A stretch of DNA of 64,000 nt from the NCBI GenBank assembly GCA_964578885.1, contig CAZOEO010000013.1:1-64000 (forward strand), written 5' to 3'. Below the pieces are notes generated by a model. That model had not been told where the DNA came from, made no database searches, and was given only the letters and a program-made list of their open reading frames with translations. Shown here piece by piece: positions 42,007 to 50,986 of this stretch. The translations under genes were made by a program, and so were the position numbers. Every line of letters begins with the position of its first letter. Positions within the stretch are counted from its first letter, which is position 1. Source of the stretch: CAZRHR01 sp964578885 (GTDB taxonomy: Bacteria; Bacteroidota; Bacteroidia; CAIKAF01).

Positions 42007-44415
42007 ATGAGCTCCAAAATGGCCGCCTGGCTTCTTATTTTCCTATCTTTTACCCCATTGTTTGCACAAAAGGGGACCATCACAGGTAAGGTGAGCGATA
42101 AAACCTCTGGTAAGCCGCTGGAATTTGTCAATGTATTTTTGAAAGGCACACAAATCGGAGCCAGTACCAACGAAAATGGACAATTTACCCTGGAGGCCGA
42201 AGGCGGAAATTACACCCTTGTGTTTTCCAGCATCGAATATGGAACCGCCGAACAAGACATTGTTGTGCTTCCGGGAAAGACGCAAACCGTTAACAAAACC
42301 CTCGAAACCCAGGCCTTTAACCTCGCTGAAATGACGGTAAAGTCCGAAGGTAAATTCGAAAAGAAATTTGAAGAGGTCACCGTGACCATGGAGGTCATGA
42401 AGCCCAACCTCATCCAAAACCGTAATGCGGTGAACATGGATCGCGCGCTACAGCAAGTACCGGGCGTTACCATTGTAGACAGTGAGCCTCAAATTCGTTC
42501 CGGATCCGGTTATAGCTTCGGCGCAGGAAGCCGCGTTATGGTGCTCGTAGACGACATGCCCATCCTTTCCGGTGACGCCGGTCGTACGACCTGGGGAATG
42601 GTGCCGGTGGAAAATGTTGAACAAGTAGAAGTTATCAAAGGCGCTTCTTCTGTTCTCTATGGCTCCTCTGCACTCAATGGCGTAATCCATGTGCGCACCA
42701 CCTATCCGGGCCTCCGTCCTGTGACCAAATTCCAAATGTTTACCGGTTACTACGACTTGCCTGCCGGAAAAGACTGGACGCCCAGCCGCCCGCCCATTCA
42801 AACTGGATTTTTTGCCACCCACATGCAAACCTTCGGTCAGTTCGATGTGGTTTTGGGCGTAAATGCCTTGTTGGAAAATGGTTATGGCGGTCCAACGCCC
42901 AATGCTGCCACAGATCCCATCGATACGGTGCGCCCCGGGATGTTCGACAACCGCATTCGCTTTCACATGAATTCCCGCTATCGCATCAAAAAAGTAGAAG
43001 GCCTTTCTGTTGGATTAAATACCATTGGTTTGTTTTCCAGAAGTTCCAGCGGATTTATTGGACTCAACGCCCAAGAAGGATTTTACCGCTTTTATGACGG
43101 AACCATCACCCGTACCAACCAAACGGCTTATACCCTGGATCCTTACGTTGAATATGTCGGCAAAAAGGGTTCTTTTCATAGCCTCAGAACCCGTTTTTAT
43201 TCACTGAACAACGCCAACGACAACAACCAGAGCAATCAGTCTCAGGTTATTTATGGTGAATACCAATTCCGCCATCGCTTTGTTTCGGAAAAGGCCCAAA
43301 ACCAAAGTTTCCTCAAAGATTTTCAAATTACCGCTGGTGTGATGACTTCGAATGTGTTTGCATCATCGCAAATCTTTAACGCAAGTGGCAGCGGCAGCGA
43401 TAGTCAACTTAATCTCGCAGGTTACGCCCAGGTAGAAAACAAATTTTTCAACCGCAGACTCACGGTGAGTGGAGGTGTGCGTCTGGAGCATTTTCGACTC
43501 AAAGACATTACTGAAACCCAACCTGTGTTCCGTGGTGGTGCCACCCTGCGCGCCATGCAAGCCACCTTTATACGGGCATCTTTCGGACAAGGATTCCGTT
43601 TCCCCACCATTGCAGAACGCTATATCCGTACCGCCGTGGGGCCGGCCAATATTTACCCGAATCCCAATCTTCGTCCGGAAAAATCCTGGTCCGCAGAAGT
43701 GGGCATCAAACAAGGATTTAAAATCGGTGAATCTTTTAAAGGATATGCCGACGTTGCCCTTTACTGGCAGGAATATCAGGATTATGTGGAATTTACCGCA
43801 GGACTTTTCGGAGGAACACAACCTTCGATTGCGAATCTTGGCTTTTCCTCGTTCAATGTGGGTCCGGCCAGAATGCGGGGCGTGGATTTTAGCATCATGG
43901 GTACCGGACGTTTAGGTAAGCACTGGACACTGAATGTATTGGCTGGTTACAACTACAGCTTGCCCGAAGCCCTTCGTCCGGATTTAGTGTATGCGGTGGA
44001 TAGTGTTGGAAATGAACTGTCGTACTTATCTACCTCCTCCGTCGTTCGGCAAGATGGCGACAGCTCCGCTACCATCATGAAATATCGTTTTCGCCATACC
44101 GTGAAATTTGATGCGGAACTTTTCTACAAGAAATTCTCTATTGGCGGTAGCTTTCGATTCAATAGCGCCATGGAAAATATCGACTTTGTCTTTTATACCC
44201 TGGACAATTTACTTTTTGGCTACGGACTTGACCAATTCCGAAAAGAACGTAGCGGAGGCGATTTTGTGATAGATATGCGAATGAGTTATCAGGTGACCCC
44301 ATCCAGCAAATTCTCGGTGGTCATTGGTAACATACTCAACCACTCTTATACGCTTCGGCCCATGTATCCGGAGCCACCTCGTTCTTTCGTTTTGCAGTAT
44401 GCATTAACACTCTGA
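42007..44415 (+). CDS. TonB-dependent receptor
   Basis: 802 residues with a signal peptide (1-20). A carboxypeptidase-regulatory-like domain (about 23-105, GTITGKVSDKTSGKPLEFVNVFLKG) precedes a plug domain (about 130-250, RALQQVPGVTIV, VMVLVDDMPIL, QVEVIKGASSVLYGSSALNGVI) and a 22-strand-type beta barrel to the C terminus (VVIGNILNHSYTLRPMYPEPPRSFVLQYALTL). It takes up a ligand too large for porins, with energy from TonB-ExbBD. There is no SusD partner next to it, so it is not a classic SusCD pair; iron siderophore or vitamin uptake are alternatives. The ligand is unknown. Confidence 0.93.
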   Translation: MSSKMAAWLLIFLSFTPLFAQKGTITGKVSDKTSGKPLEFVNVFLKGTQIGASTNENGQFTLEAEGGNYTLVFSSIEYGTAEQDIVVLPGKTQTVNKTLETQAFNLAEMTVKSEGKFEKKFEEVTVTMEVMKPNLIQNRNAVNMDRALQQVPGVTIVDSEPQIRSGSGYSFGAGSRVMVLVDDMPILSGDAGRTTWGMVPVENVEQVEVIKGASSVLYGSSALNGVIHVRTTYPGLRPVTKFQMFTGYYDLPAGKDWTPSRPPIQTGFFATHMQTFGQFDVVLGVNALLENGYGGPTPNAATDPIDTVRPGMFDNRIRFHMNSRYRIKKVEGLSVGLNTIGLFSRSSSGFIGLNAQEGFYRFYDGTITRTNQTAYTLDPYVEYVGKKGSFHSLRTRFYSLNNANDNNQSNQSQVIYGEYQFRHRFVSEKAQNQSFLKDFQITAGVMTSNVFASSQIFNASGSGSDSQLNLAGYAQVENKFFNRRLTVSGGVRLEHFRLKDITETQPVFRGGATLRAMQATFIRASFGQGFRFPTIAERYIRTAVGPANIYPNPNLRPEKSWSAEVGIKQGFKIGESFKGYADVALYWQEYQDYVEFTAGLFGGTQPSIANLGFSSFNVGPARMRGVDFSIMGTGRLGKHWTLNVLAGYNYSLPEALRPDLVYAVDSVGNELSYLSTSSVVRQDGDSSATIMKYRFRHTVKFDAELFYKKFSIGGSFRFNSAMENIDFVFYTLDNLLFGYGLDQFRKERSGGDFVIDMRMSYQVTPSSKFSVVIGNILNHSYTLRPMYPEPPRSFVLQYALTL

Positions 44416-44436
44416 TAAACAACCAAATCTGATCTT

Positions 44437-45867
44437 ATGGCCAAAAAGCCCACACATCAAAAAGAACATTCGTTCTTCGAGGATGTGAACAGTTACTTCG
44501 ACAAAGCTTCACAGTTCGTGGACACCGACAAGGGAATCCTTGAGCAAATCAAAGCTTGTAACAGCGTGTACCGGATGAAATTCCCGGTAAAAACCCGCAA
44601 AGGCATTCAGGTGGTAGAGGCCTATCGGGTGGAGCATTCTCATCATAAGCTGCCCACCAAAGGAGGTATTCGTTATTCCGATCAGGTCAACCAGGATGAG
44701 GTAATGGCATTAGCCGCACTCATGACCTACAAGTGCGCCATCGTAGATGTTCCTTTCGGAGGAGCCAAAGGTGGTGTAAACATCAATCCCAGAGATTTCA
44801 ATGAGGAAGAACTCGAGCGCATCACCCGCCGGTACACTACCGAATTGATTAAAAAGAACTTTATTGGTGCAGGCATCGACGTTCCGGCTCCCGACTACGG
44901 AACTGGTGAAAGAGAAATGTCATGGATTGCCGATACCTACGCTACCTTCAACATGAACGACCTGAATGCTTTAGGTTGTGTTACAGGTAAGCCAGTTGGA
45001 CAAGGTGGTATCCGTGGCCGCCGTGAGGCCACCGGTCTTGGCGTGTTCTATGGGGTTCGTTACATGATGACCTTCGCCGACGACATGAAAAAACTTGGTC
45101 TCACCACCGGTGTAGAAGGAAAAACAATCGTAGTACAAGGTCTTGGAAACGTAGGTTACCACGCAGCTAAATTCTTCCATGAGCATGGTGCCATCATCGT
45201 TGGATTAGGAGAATACAACTCCGCGGTATATTCCAAAAATGGCATCGATCCTACCGAAGCACTCGCGTATTTCCGCAAAGAAGGAACTTTGGACGGCCTT
45301 AAAGGCACCAAAACCCTGAAGAATAACCTCGATGTGCTGGAACTTGATTGCGACGTACTCGTACCAGCCGCCCTGGAAAACCAAATCCATGCCGGAAACG
45401 CCGATAAGGTGAAAGCCAAAATCGTGGCAGAAGGCGCCAACGGTCCCGTTACGCCCGAAGCCGAAGCCATCATGAATAAAAATGGCATCGTAGTCGTTCC
45501 AGATATTTACCTGAATGCCGGAGGCGTTACAGTGTCTTACTTCGAATGGCTCAAAAACCTCTCTCACGTACGTTTCGGACGTATGGAAAAAAGGTATCAG
45601 CAAAACATGAACCACCAGCTGATGCAAACCATCGAAGAAACTACCGGCAGAACCTTGACGGATATTCAGCGCAAAATGCTGGATCGCGGCGCAGATGAAT
45701 TAGACCTGGTGTACTCAGGATTAGAGGAAACCATGATCAATTCATACGACCAAATCCGCGCTACCCTCATGGAAAACAAAAAAATCGGAAACCTGCGCAC
45801 CGCCGCATTTGTAACCGCTTTAAGGAAAGTCGCCACGTCTTATCAAACCCTCGGCATTTTCCCATAA
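44437..45867 (+). CDS. gdhA: Glutamate dehydrogenase (Glu/Leu/Phe/Val dehydrogenase family)
   Basis: 476 residues. The catalytic region shows the substrate block GGIRYSDQVNQDEVMALAALMTYKCAIVDVPFGGAKGG (Lys of the GGAKGG motif), and the NAD(P)-binding domain has VVQGLGNVGYHAAKFF. It interconverts glutamate and 2-oxoglutarate plus ammonia. The coenzyme preference (NAD or NADP) cannot be read with confidence. A terminator hairpin follows immediately. Confidence 0.95.
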   Translation: MAKKPTHQKEHSFFEDVNSYFDKASQFVDTDKGILEQIKACNSVYRMKFPVKTRKGIQVVEAYRVEHSHHKLPTKGGIRYSDQVNQDEVMALAALMTYKCAIVDVPFGGAKGGVNINPRDFNEEELERITRRYTTELIKKNFIGAGIDVPAPDYGTGEREMSWIADTYATFNMNDLNALGCVTGKPVGQGGIRGRREATGLGVFYGVRYMMTFADDMKKLGLTTGVEGKTIVVQGLGNVGYHAAKFFHEHGAIIVGLGEYNSAVYSKNGIDPTEALAYFRKEGTLDGLKGTKTLKNNLDVLELDCDVLVPAALENQIHAGNADKVKAKIVAEGANGPVTPEAEAIMNKNGIVVVPDIYLNAGGVTVSYFEWLKNLSHVRFGRMEKRYQQNMNHQLMQTIEETTGRTLTDIQRKMLDRGADELDLVYSGLEETMINSYDQIRATLMENKKIGNLRTAAFVTALRKVATSYQTLGIFP

Positions 45868-45889
45868 ATCATTTATAATGTTTGTGATA

Positions 45890-45918
45890 GGGACTGGTTT
45901 CGGCCGGTCCCTTTTTTT
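45890..45918 (+). terminator. Rho-independent terminator after gdhA
   Basis: GGGAC-TGG / CCG-GTCCC stem (8 bp with one G-T pair) with loop TTTCGG, then eight T (45912-45919). It is 22 bp after the gdhA stop. Confidence 0.85.
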
Positions 45919-46242
45919 TGCGCCATGTGTATGGCGTGTCCCTGCGGGCCGGGCTATTTGTTCCATGTCCTCAGTCCGCGCGGGAAAGCCCGACGCGGCC
46001 TTCCGGGCATTCCACGTCTATCCCTCACGCACCACCGCACGAAGTTTCGTTTGGCACGGTTTATTTTTCCTGGAAAGTACTCATCTGAATCTGGCGTCGG
46101 ATATTTTTTCTTTTATTCCGCTCATTATAAAAGACTTACTAACAAGTCTTTCATGCCTTTGCCATACCACATGTAGGCGGCACAAGCCTTCCTCAGCCGT
46201 TTTACCCGAAGTTGCCTCGCCTTTTCGAATCCAACGACCCGT
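45919..46242. repeat. Intergenic GC-rich dispersed-repeat-like sequence
   Basis: 45933-46030 contains GGCGTGTCCCTGCGGGCC, then a variable part, then CCGCGCGGGAAAGCCCGACGCGG and TCCCTCACGC. This resembles dispersed non-coding repeats I associate with Bacteroidota genomes; I cannot confirm copies here. Frames read across it are not credible. The region separates gdhA from the convergent transporter gene. Confidence 0.4.
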
Positions 46243-47643
46243 TTAGCTTCCCCAGACTTCTTTTTTAAACATTTTTCCCCGAATCACCATTGGATACAAT
46301 GCCATGGCGAGGAAGCCCAAAACCGGAACCCAATATCCTTGAATGACTTGGCCGGATTCCATCCAGGCCGCCTGAATAGGCGGTAACACGGCGCCGCCGG
46401 TAATCATCACAATGAGTAAACTACTGCCGCGATGTGTGTTTTTACCTAAACCTTGCACCGCCAACGCAAAAATGCAGGACCATAATACAGAGCAGCAAAG
46501 CCCGGCGGAAACAATCAACAAAGCACCCAGCGGGCCTTTAAGCCACATGCCGGAAACCACAGCGCCGGCTCCAAACAGGCTGAGCCACCACAACATGGCT
46601 GCAGGTCGCTCTTTTGCCAAAAAATAGGGAACCATCAAGACCACCGGCATGATCAATGCGAAAGGCCACAATCCCTGAATGTTTTCCCATGATGTACCAC
46701 TCAGCCACATACTTAACAGCGCAACACCCAAAGCCAGAAACGGCGCCACCAGCTTCAGCCAAAAGGTGGTTTTCTCCGAACGGCCCAACACCACCACGGC
46801 GCCCATCCAACGGCCCATCATCAACGAAGCCCAGTACAAGGACGCATAATGAACCGTGTCGGCAGGCTTCGCTCCCAAAAAAGATGGTTGCTCCAATAAC
46901 ATGGCCAAATTGCTACTCAATGCGACTTCCGTACCTACGTACACAAACAAGGCCATCATGCCCAGGATAAACGGAACACGCCAAAGACTTTTTCCTTCAT
47001 TCACTTCCGCTTCGCCGGTGGTCATCCGGGGCTCGGGCAACGAAACCATCGACAAAAACACCAGAATCAAAGTGAAAACAACACCAACGCCCACATACGC
47101 CCATCCAATTTCAGTGAGTGAAGAAATGCCGGATGCAAAAATCATTTTTCCCATAAACAAGGGGCCAAGCGTAGTGCCCAGCGAATTGAGCGCGCCTGCA
47201 AAATTGACCCGTTGGGCCGCGAATGCTTCTTCTCCCATGGCCAGTAAATACGGATTGGCCACCATTTGCAGCACCGAAAAGCCCAAACCCATGGCGAGTA
47301 AAGAGCCCAATAACATGATATAGCTTTGGTTTTGTGCCGCTGGATAGAAACCAAATCCACCCATGGCGGCAAATCCCAATCCCAGCAATAAACTTCCTTT
47401 GGCACCCAGTTTTTGCACCAAATCCCAACCCAGCCAGGACATGAAGAACAAACAGGCGCCACCAAGCCCGTAGGCCAAATAAAACACCACATCGATGCGC
47501 ATGGCCTGGGTTTGAGACAAATCGAAAACTTCCTTTACCGCAGGAATGAGTACCGTGTTGGACGAAGCCACAAAGCCCCAAAGAAAAAACAGAGAGACCA
47601 TGGCCCATAAACCGGTGGAATGAGTTGATTGTGCGCCTTTCAT
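46243..47643 (-). CDS. FucP-like sugar MFS transporter
   Basis: From ATG 47643 (MKGAQSTHSTGLW) about 466 residues with 12 expected membrane segments. The opening LWAMVSLFFLWGFVASSNTVLIPAVKEVFDLSQTQAM is the L-fucose/glucose-galactose (FucP/GluP) signature, followed by the internal block MLLGSLLAMGLGFSVLQMVANPYLLAMGEEAFAAQRVNFAGALNSLGTTLGPLF. It is a sugar:H+ symporter in the inner membrane. The first possible in-frame start at 47808 is far upstream and overlaps the divergent methyltransferase, so it is rejected. The exact sugar cannot be assigned. Confidence 0.9.
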   Translation of the reverse strand: MKGAQSTHSTGLWAMVSLFFLWGFVASSNTVLIPAVKEVFDLSQTQAMRIDVVFYLAYGLGGACLFFMSWLGWDLVQKLGAKGSLLLGLGFAAMGGFGFYPAAQNQSYIMLLGSLLAMGLGFSVLQMVANPYLLAMGEEAFAAQRVNFAGALNSLGTTLGPLFMGKMIFASGISSLTEIGWAYVGVGVVFTLILVFLSMVSLPEPRMTTGEAEVNEGKSLWRVPFILGMMALFVYVGTEVALSSNLAMLLEQPSFLGAKPADTVHYASLYWASLMMGRWMGAVVVLGRSEKTTFWLKLVAPFLALGVALLSMWLSGTSWENIQGLWPFALIMPVVLMVPYFLAKERPAAMLWWLSLFGAGAVVSGMWLKGPLGALLIVSAGLCCSVLWSCIFALAVQGLGKNTHRGSSLLIVMITGGAVLPPIQAAWMESGQVIQGYWVPVLGFLAMALYPMVIRGKMFKKEVWGS

Positions 47644-47708
47644 GTGCTTTTCATTGGTTGTGTTGCAACAAATATGCAAAACCCTGGGCGAAATGGCACC
47701 AATTTTCG

Positions 47709-47716
47709 TAGTTTTG
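47709..47716 (+). promoter_or_regulatory. Putative -7 box for the methyltransferase-ZIP operon
   Basis: TAGTTTTG, about 17 nt before ATG 47734. Confidence 0.4.
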
Positions 47717-47733
47717 CGGGCTATTTTAGCTGA

Positions 47734-48483
47734 ATGATGGTAAAAGCGTGGTTTGAAACTTGGTTCGATTCTCCTTATTATCCCATGCTTTACAGGCATC
47801 GGGACCATGAGGAAGCAGCCCTGTTTTTGAACCGACTTTTGGAAAAACTGTCTTTAACACCGCCCGCCACCATGTTGGATGTGGCTTGCGGACGAGGTCG
47901 GCATGCATTGTATTTGCATAAAAAAGGTTTCAACGTAACGGGCTTCGATTTATCGGAGGCCTCTATTCGTGAAGCCAGCAAAAATGAAGCGCCCGGCTTA
48001 CATTTTCAGGTTCGCGACATGCGCGTTCCTTTTTCACAACCCAAATGGGAATTGGTGCTCAATCTTTTTACCAGCTTTGGTTATTTCGATGCCGATACCG
48101 ATTCTTTGCGTGCCATGCAGTCGATGGCGTCTGCGGTATTGCCCGGTGGAAGTTTAGTGCTCGATTACCTGGAGCCCGGTGCGGTTCAGGTGGCGCCTGG
48201 TTTGGCAGAAGCGATTCCGGAGGAATTTTTTACCGACGGCGTTACGTTTGTGGTGCGCAAATACCGGCAAAATGGCTTCGTGTACAAAGATATTTTTGTG
48301 GAAGACGGTTCCGCCATGTACACTTTTCAGGAAAAAGTGAGACTGTTCGAGAAATCGGACCTGCTTTATATGGCAGAACAATGTGGATTGGAGCCGATGG
48401 CCGTTTTCGGAGATTATTCTCTTTCGCCCTGGTCAGAAGGCTGTTCGAGACAAATTCACTGGTTTAAAAAACCCGGACCATGA
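47734..48483 (+). CDS. Class I SAM-dependent methyltransferase
   Basis: 249 residues (ATG 47734 or 47737). The Rossmann motif I is MLDVACGRGRHALYL (about 48-62), with GFDLSEASI as motif II and VLNLFTSFGYF as motif III-IV. The substrate is not visible. Overlaps the following ZIP gene by 4 bp (48480-48483), suggesting translational coupling, but a functional link is not evident. Confidence 0.85.
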   Translation: MMVKAWFETWFDSPYYPMLYRHRDHEEAALFLNRLLEKLSLTPPATMLDVACGRGRHALYLHKKGFNVTGFDLSEASIREASKNEAPGLHFQVRDMRVPFSQPKWELVLNLFTSFGYFDADTDSLRAMQSMASAVLPGGSLVLDYLEPGAVQVAPGLAEAIPEEFFTDGVTFVVRKYRQNGFVYKDIFVEDGSAMYTFQEKVRLFEKSDLLYMAEQCGLEPMAVFGDYSLSPWSEGCSRQIHWFKKPGP

Positions 48484-49199
48484 CGTTGGTGCTGTTGGCT
48501 TTATTTATTTCCTTGCCGGCATTTTTGGCTGGAGTTGGAATGTTGGCGCTTCAGCCGGGTAAATCCCTAATTAGATTGTTGCTTGGATTTTCCGGAGCTT
48601 TTTTATTGACCATTACCCTTTTACATATTTTACCCGAAGTGTACGGACACCATGGTGCTTCCGCTGGAATCTGGGTTTTGGTGGGTTTTGCCATTCAAAT
48701 TTTCCTCGACACTTTCTCCCGTGGTGTAGAACATGGTCATCTGCATCTTTCCGGACATGGTGCACCAAAGAAGCGGGTGGTGGGATTAATGGTGGTGGGT
48801 CTTTGTATGCATGCCTTCATAGAAGGATTGCCGCTCAGTAAGACCACGCAGTTTCCAGATCCCCTGGCCATGGGCATTATGTTGCATTCTATTCCGGTCG
48901 CGGCCGCATTTACGGGTTTATTGTTCATGGAAGGATTTAAGAAAAGTCACATTTTACTGCTTTTGGGCTTGTTTATTGCGATGGCGCCGCTGGGAATGGC
49001 CACAGGATATGCCTTTGAGGCGTCCGGTTTTCATGCATTTCACGACATTGCCCTGGCGTTAACGGTGGGAATTTTCCTTCACCTTTCCACCACCATATTG
49101 TTTGAATCCGGGGACCATCACCAGTATAAAATCCGCCGTGTGGCCGCCATCGTCCTGGGTATGGCCTTTGGTCTCTTTACCGTGTGGATCTCGCATTAA
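48480..49199 (+). CDS. ZIP family metal transporter
   Basis: A 239-residue polytopic protein with 8 predicted helices. Conserved metal-site motifs are on helices 4-5: CMHAFIEGLPLSKTT (HxxxEG) and MLHSIPVAAAFTGLLFMEG (His plus Glu), the pattern of ZIP transporters for zinc or iron. It also has His-rich stretches (EHGHLHLSGHG) in a loop. Overlap with the upstream methyltransferase is 4 bp. Substrate metal is an inference. Confidence 0.9.
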   Translation: MTLVLLALFISLPAFLAGVGMLALQPGKSLIRLLLGFSGAFLLTITLLHILPEVYGHHGASAGIWVLVGFAIQIFLDTFSRGVEHGHLHLSGHGAPKKRVVGLMVVGLCMHAFIEGLPLSKTTQFPDPLAMGIMLHSIPVAAAFTGLLFMEGFKKSHILLLLGLFIAMAPLGMATGYAFEASGFHAFHDIALALTVGIFLHLSTTILFESGDHHQYKIRRVAAIVLGMAFGLFTVWISH

Positions 49200-49271
49200 A
49201 CCAAGGACGTTCCCCAACATAATTTAACGCAGCCGCAGCGGGTCGAATCACAGGATTATGGTTTAGTTTTT

Positions 49272-49279
49272 TACTTTTG
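49272..49279 (+). promoter_or_regulatory. Putative -7 box for the peroxiredoxin gene
   Basis: TACTTTTG, about 40 nt before the ATG at 49320, giving one of the longer leaders in this window. Confidence 0.45.
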
Positions 49280-49319
49280 CATGGTTCAAAGTTTGAACCA
49301 TATCAAAATCATCATCAAC

Positions 49320-49949
49320 ATGTCATTAGTCACTAAAAAAGCTCCTTCGTTCACCGCTTCTGCTGTGATTAACGGAGAAGAGATCGTTGAGAATTTTTCT
49401 CTGGATCAATATGTAGGAAAAAAATATGTGGTGTTTTTCTTTTATCCAAAAGATTTCACCTTCGTATGTCCTACGGAATTGCATGCTTTCCAGGAGAAAC
49501 TGGCCGAGTTCGAAGCACGTAATGTGCAGGTAGTGGCTTGTTCTACCGATACAGAACAATCTCACTGGGGTTGGTTGCAAATGGATAAAAAAGCAGGTGG
49601 TATTCAAGGTATTACGTATCCAGTAGTAGCCGACACCACCAAAACCATTGCCATGAATTATGGCGTATTGTTTGGTGAATACGGGTATGATGAGGAAGGA
49701 CAAATGGTGGCCGATGGCCCTATGATTGCTTTCCGCGGATTGTTTTTGATTGACAAAAACGGTATCGTACAGCACGAATTAATTAACAACCTTCCTTTAG
49801 GTAGAAATGTGGATGAGGCGCTTCGTATGGTAGATGCCCTCCAGTATTTCGAAGAAAAGGGAGAGGTTTGCCCCGCAAACTGGAGCAAAGGCAAAGACGG
49901 CATGAAGGCTTCTCACGAAGGAGTAGCCAGCTACCTGTCTAACCACTAA
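49320..49949 (+). CDS. 2-Cys peroxiredoxin (AhpC/Prx1 type)
   Basis: From ATG 49320 the protein is 209 residues. The peroxidatic Cys is Cys50 in FVCPTELHAF, and the resolving Cys is Cys184 in GEVCPANW, with the QSHWGWLQ and VADTTKTIAMNYGVL blocks between. It reduces H2O2, organic peroxides and peroxynitrite in the cytoplasm using a thioredoxin-type reductant. The earlier ATG 49281 adds 13 residues without conservation and lies closer to the promoter box. A terminator follows. Confidence 0.93.
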   Translation: MSLVTKKAPSFTASAVINGEEIVENFSLDQYVGKKYVVFFFYPKDFTFVCPTELHAFQEKLAEFEARNVQVVACSTDTEQSHWGWLQMDKKAGGIQGITYPVVADTTKTIAMNYGVLFGEYGYDEEGQMVADGPMIAFRGLFLIDKNGIVQHELINNLPLGRNVDEALRMVDALQYFEEKGEVCPANWSKGKDGMKASHEGVASYLSNH

Positions 49950-49971
49950 TTTATTCCAAAAGGAAAAAATG

Positions 49972-50004
49972 ACCCGTCGGAACGCGATTCCGGCGGGTTT
50001 TTTT
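49972..50004 (+). terminator. Rho-independent terminator after peroxiredoxin
   Basis: A 10-bp stem (CCCGTCGGAA/TTCCGGCGGG, one G-T pair) with a CGCGA loop, then seven T. Its T-run touches the putative nadK -7 box. Confidence 0.88.
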
Positions 50005-50011
50005 ATCTTTA
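50004..50011 (+). promoter_or_regulatory. Putative -7 box for nadK
   Basis: TATCTTTA, 18 nt before the GTG at 50030. Confidence 0.4.
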
Positions 50012-50029
50012 TTCAAATTTACCAACGGC

Positions 50030-50908
50030 GTGAACATTGCCCTGTACGGTCATACCCTCAGACCGGAATACAACACCACTTTACGGCATTTTTTTTCCTT
50101 TTTGGCGCATAAAAATGTAACCGTGACCATTGCTGCACGTTTTTCCCATGTGCTCAAGACGGTTTTTGGGGTTCAGCATTCCTTTGTGGAGTTTCATGAG
50201 GAGCAGGGATTGCCTGCGGAAACCGATGTGTTGGTGAGTTTGGGCGGAGATGGCACTACGTTGGGTGCCGCATTGCTGGTGAAAGACAGTGGCATTCCTA
50301 TTTTGGGTTTGAATTTGGGGCGGTTAGGATTTTTGGCGAGCATTCCGCCCGAACAACTGGAAGAAGCGCTCGAGCAGGTATTGGCCAGGAATTTCAGATT
50401 AGATCCCAGGACCCTGGTTGGCGTAACTACAGATGGACATCCTTTTGGTCCGCAAGCTTTTGCGCTAAACGAAATTACGGTACTGAAAAAAGATTCTTCT
50501 TCCATGGTAACGATTCAATGTTGGATCGACGGGGAATTTTTCAATGCCTATTGGGCCGATGGGCTCATTGTCTCTACACCAACTGGTTCTACAGGTTATA
50601 GTTTAAGTTGTGGCGGGCCGATTTTACTCCCACAATCACCCAGTTTAGTTTTAACTCCGATTGCTCCACACAATTTAAACGTTAGACCGGTTGTGATTCC
50701 AGACACCTCTACCATCCAACTAAAGGTAACTTCAAGAACTTCAGACTTTTTGGTTTCTCTGGATTCTCGTTCTTTTCATTTTACGGAAGGAAAAGATTTA
50801 ACCTTGCAGAAGATGCGTTTTCATGTAAATTTTATTCAATTGGCTTCAAACAGCTTCACGGAAACGCTGAGAAACAAGCTTTTATGGGGCATTGACAAAA
50901 GAAATTAA
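50030..50908 (+). CDS. nadK: NAD kinase
   Basis: 292 residues starting with GTG. Makes NADP+ from NAD+ and ATP. The catalytic GGDGT motif (LVSLGGDGTTLGA) is in the N-terminal half, with GLNLGRLGFL after it; the later block DGLIVSTPTGSTGYSLSCGGPIL is the conserved NAD-binding region. Length is typical. The GTG start gives a good N terminus (MNIALYGHTLRPEYN). It precedes the DUF6089 pair by 78 bp. Confidence 0.95.
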   Translation: MNIALYGHTLRPEYNTTLRHFFSFLAHKNVTVTIAARFSHVLKTVFGVQHSFVEFHEEQGLPAETDVLVSLGGDGTTLGAALLVKDSGIPILGLNLGRLGFLASIPPEQLEEALEQVLARNFRLDPRTLVGVTTDGHPFGPQAFALNEITVLKKDSSSMVTIQCWIDGEFFNAYWADGLIVSTPTGSTGYSLSCGGPILLPQSPSLVLTPIAPHNLNVRPVVIPDTSTIQLKVTSRTSDFLVSLDSRSFHFTEGKDLTLQKMRFHVNFIQLASNSFTETLRNKLLWGIDKRN

Positions 50909-50986
50909 TGTGCATAGGATGTTAGAAAATTTTATTACTTTTGTGCAGATTAAAACCAGGTATTTGCAATTTTTAATAAAGGCAGA

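Noticed and set aside
45878..46246. 122-codon plus frame starting after gdhA
   Set aside because: It begins inside the terminator hairpin and crosses the repeat-like region; composition does not suggest a protein.
47644..47808. N-terminal extension of the sugar transporter to 47808
   Set aside because: The extension would overlap the divergent methyltransferase start and carries no membrane or sugar-transporter signature; family start is at 47643.
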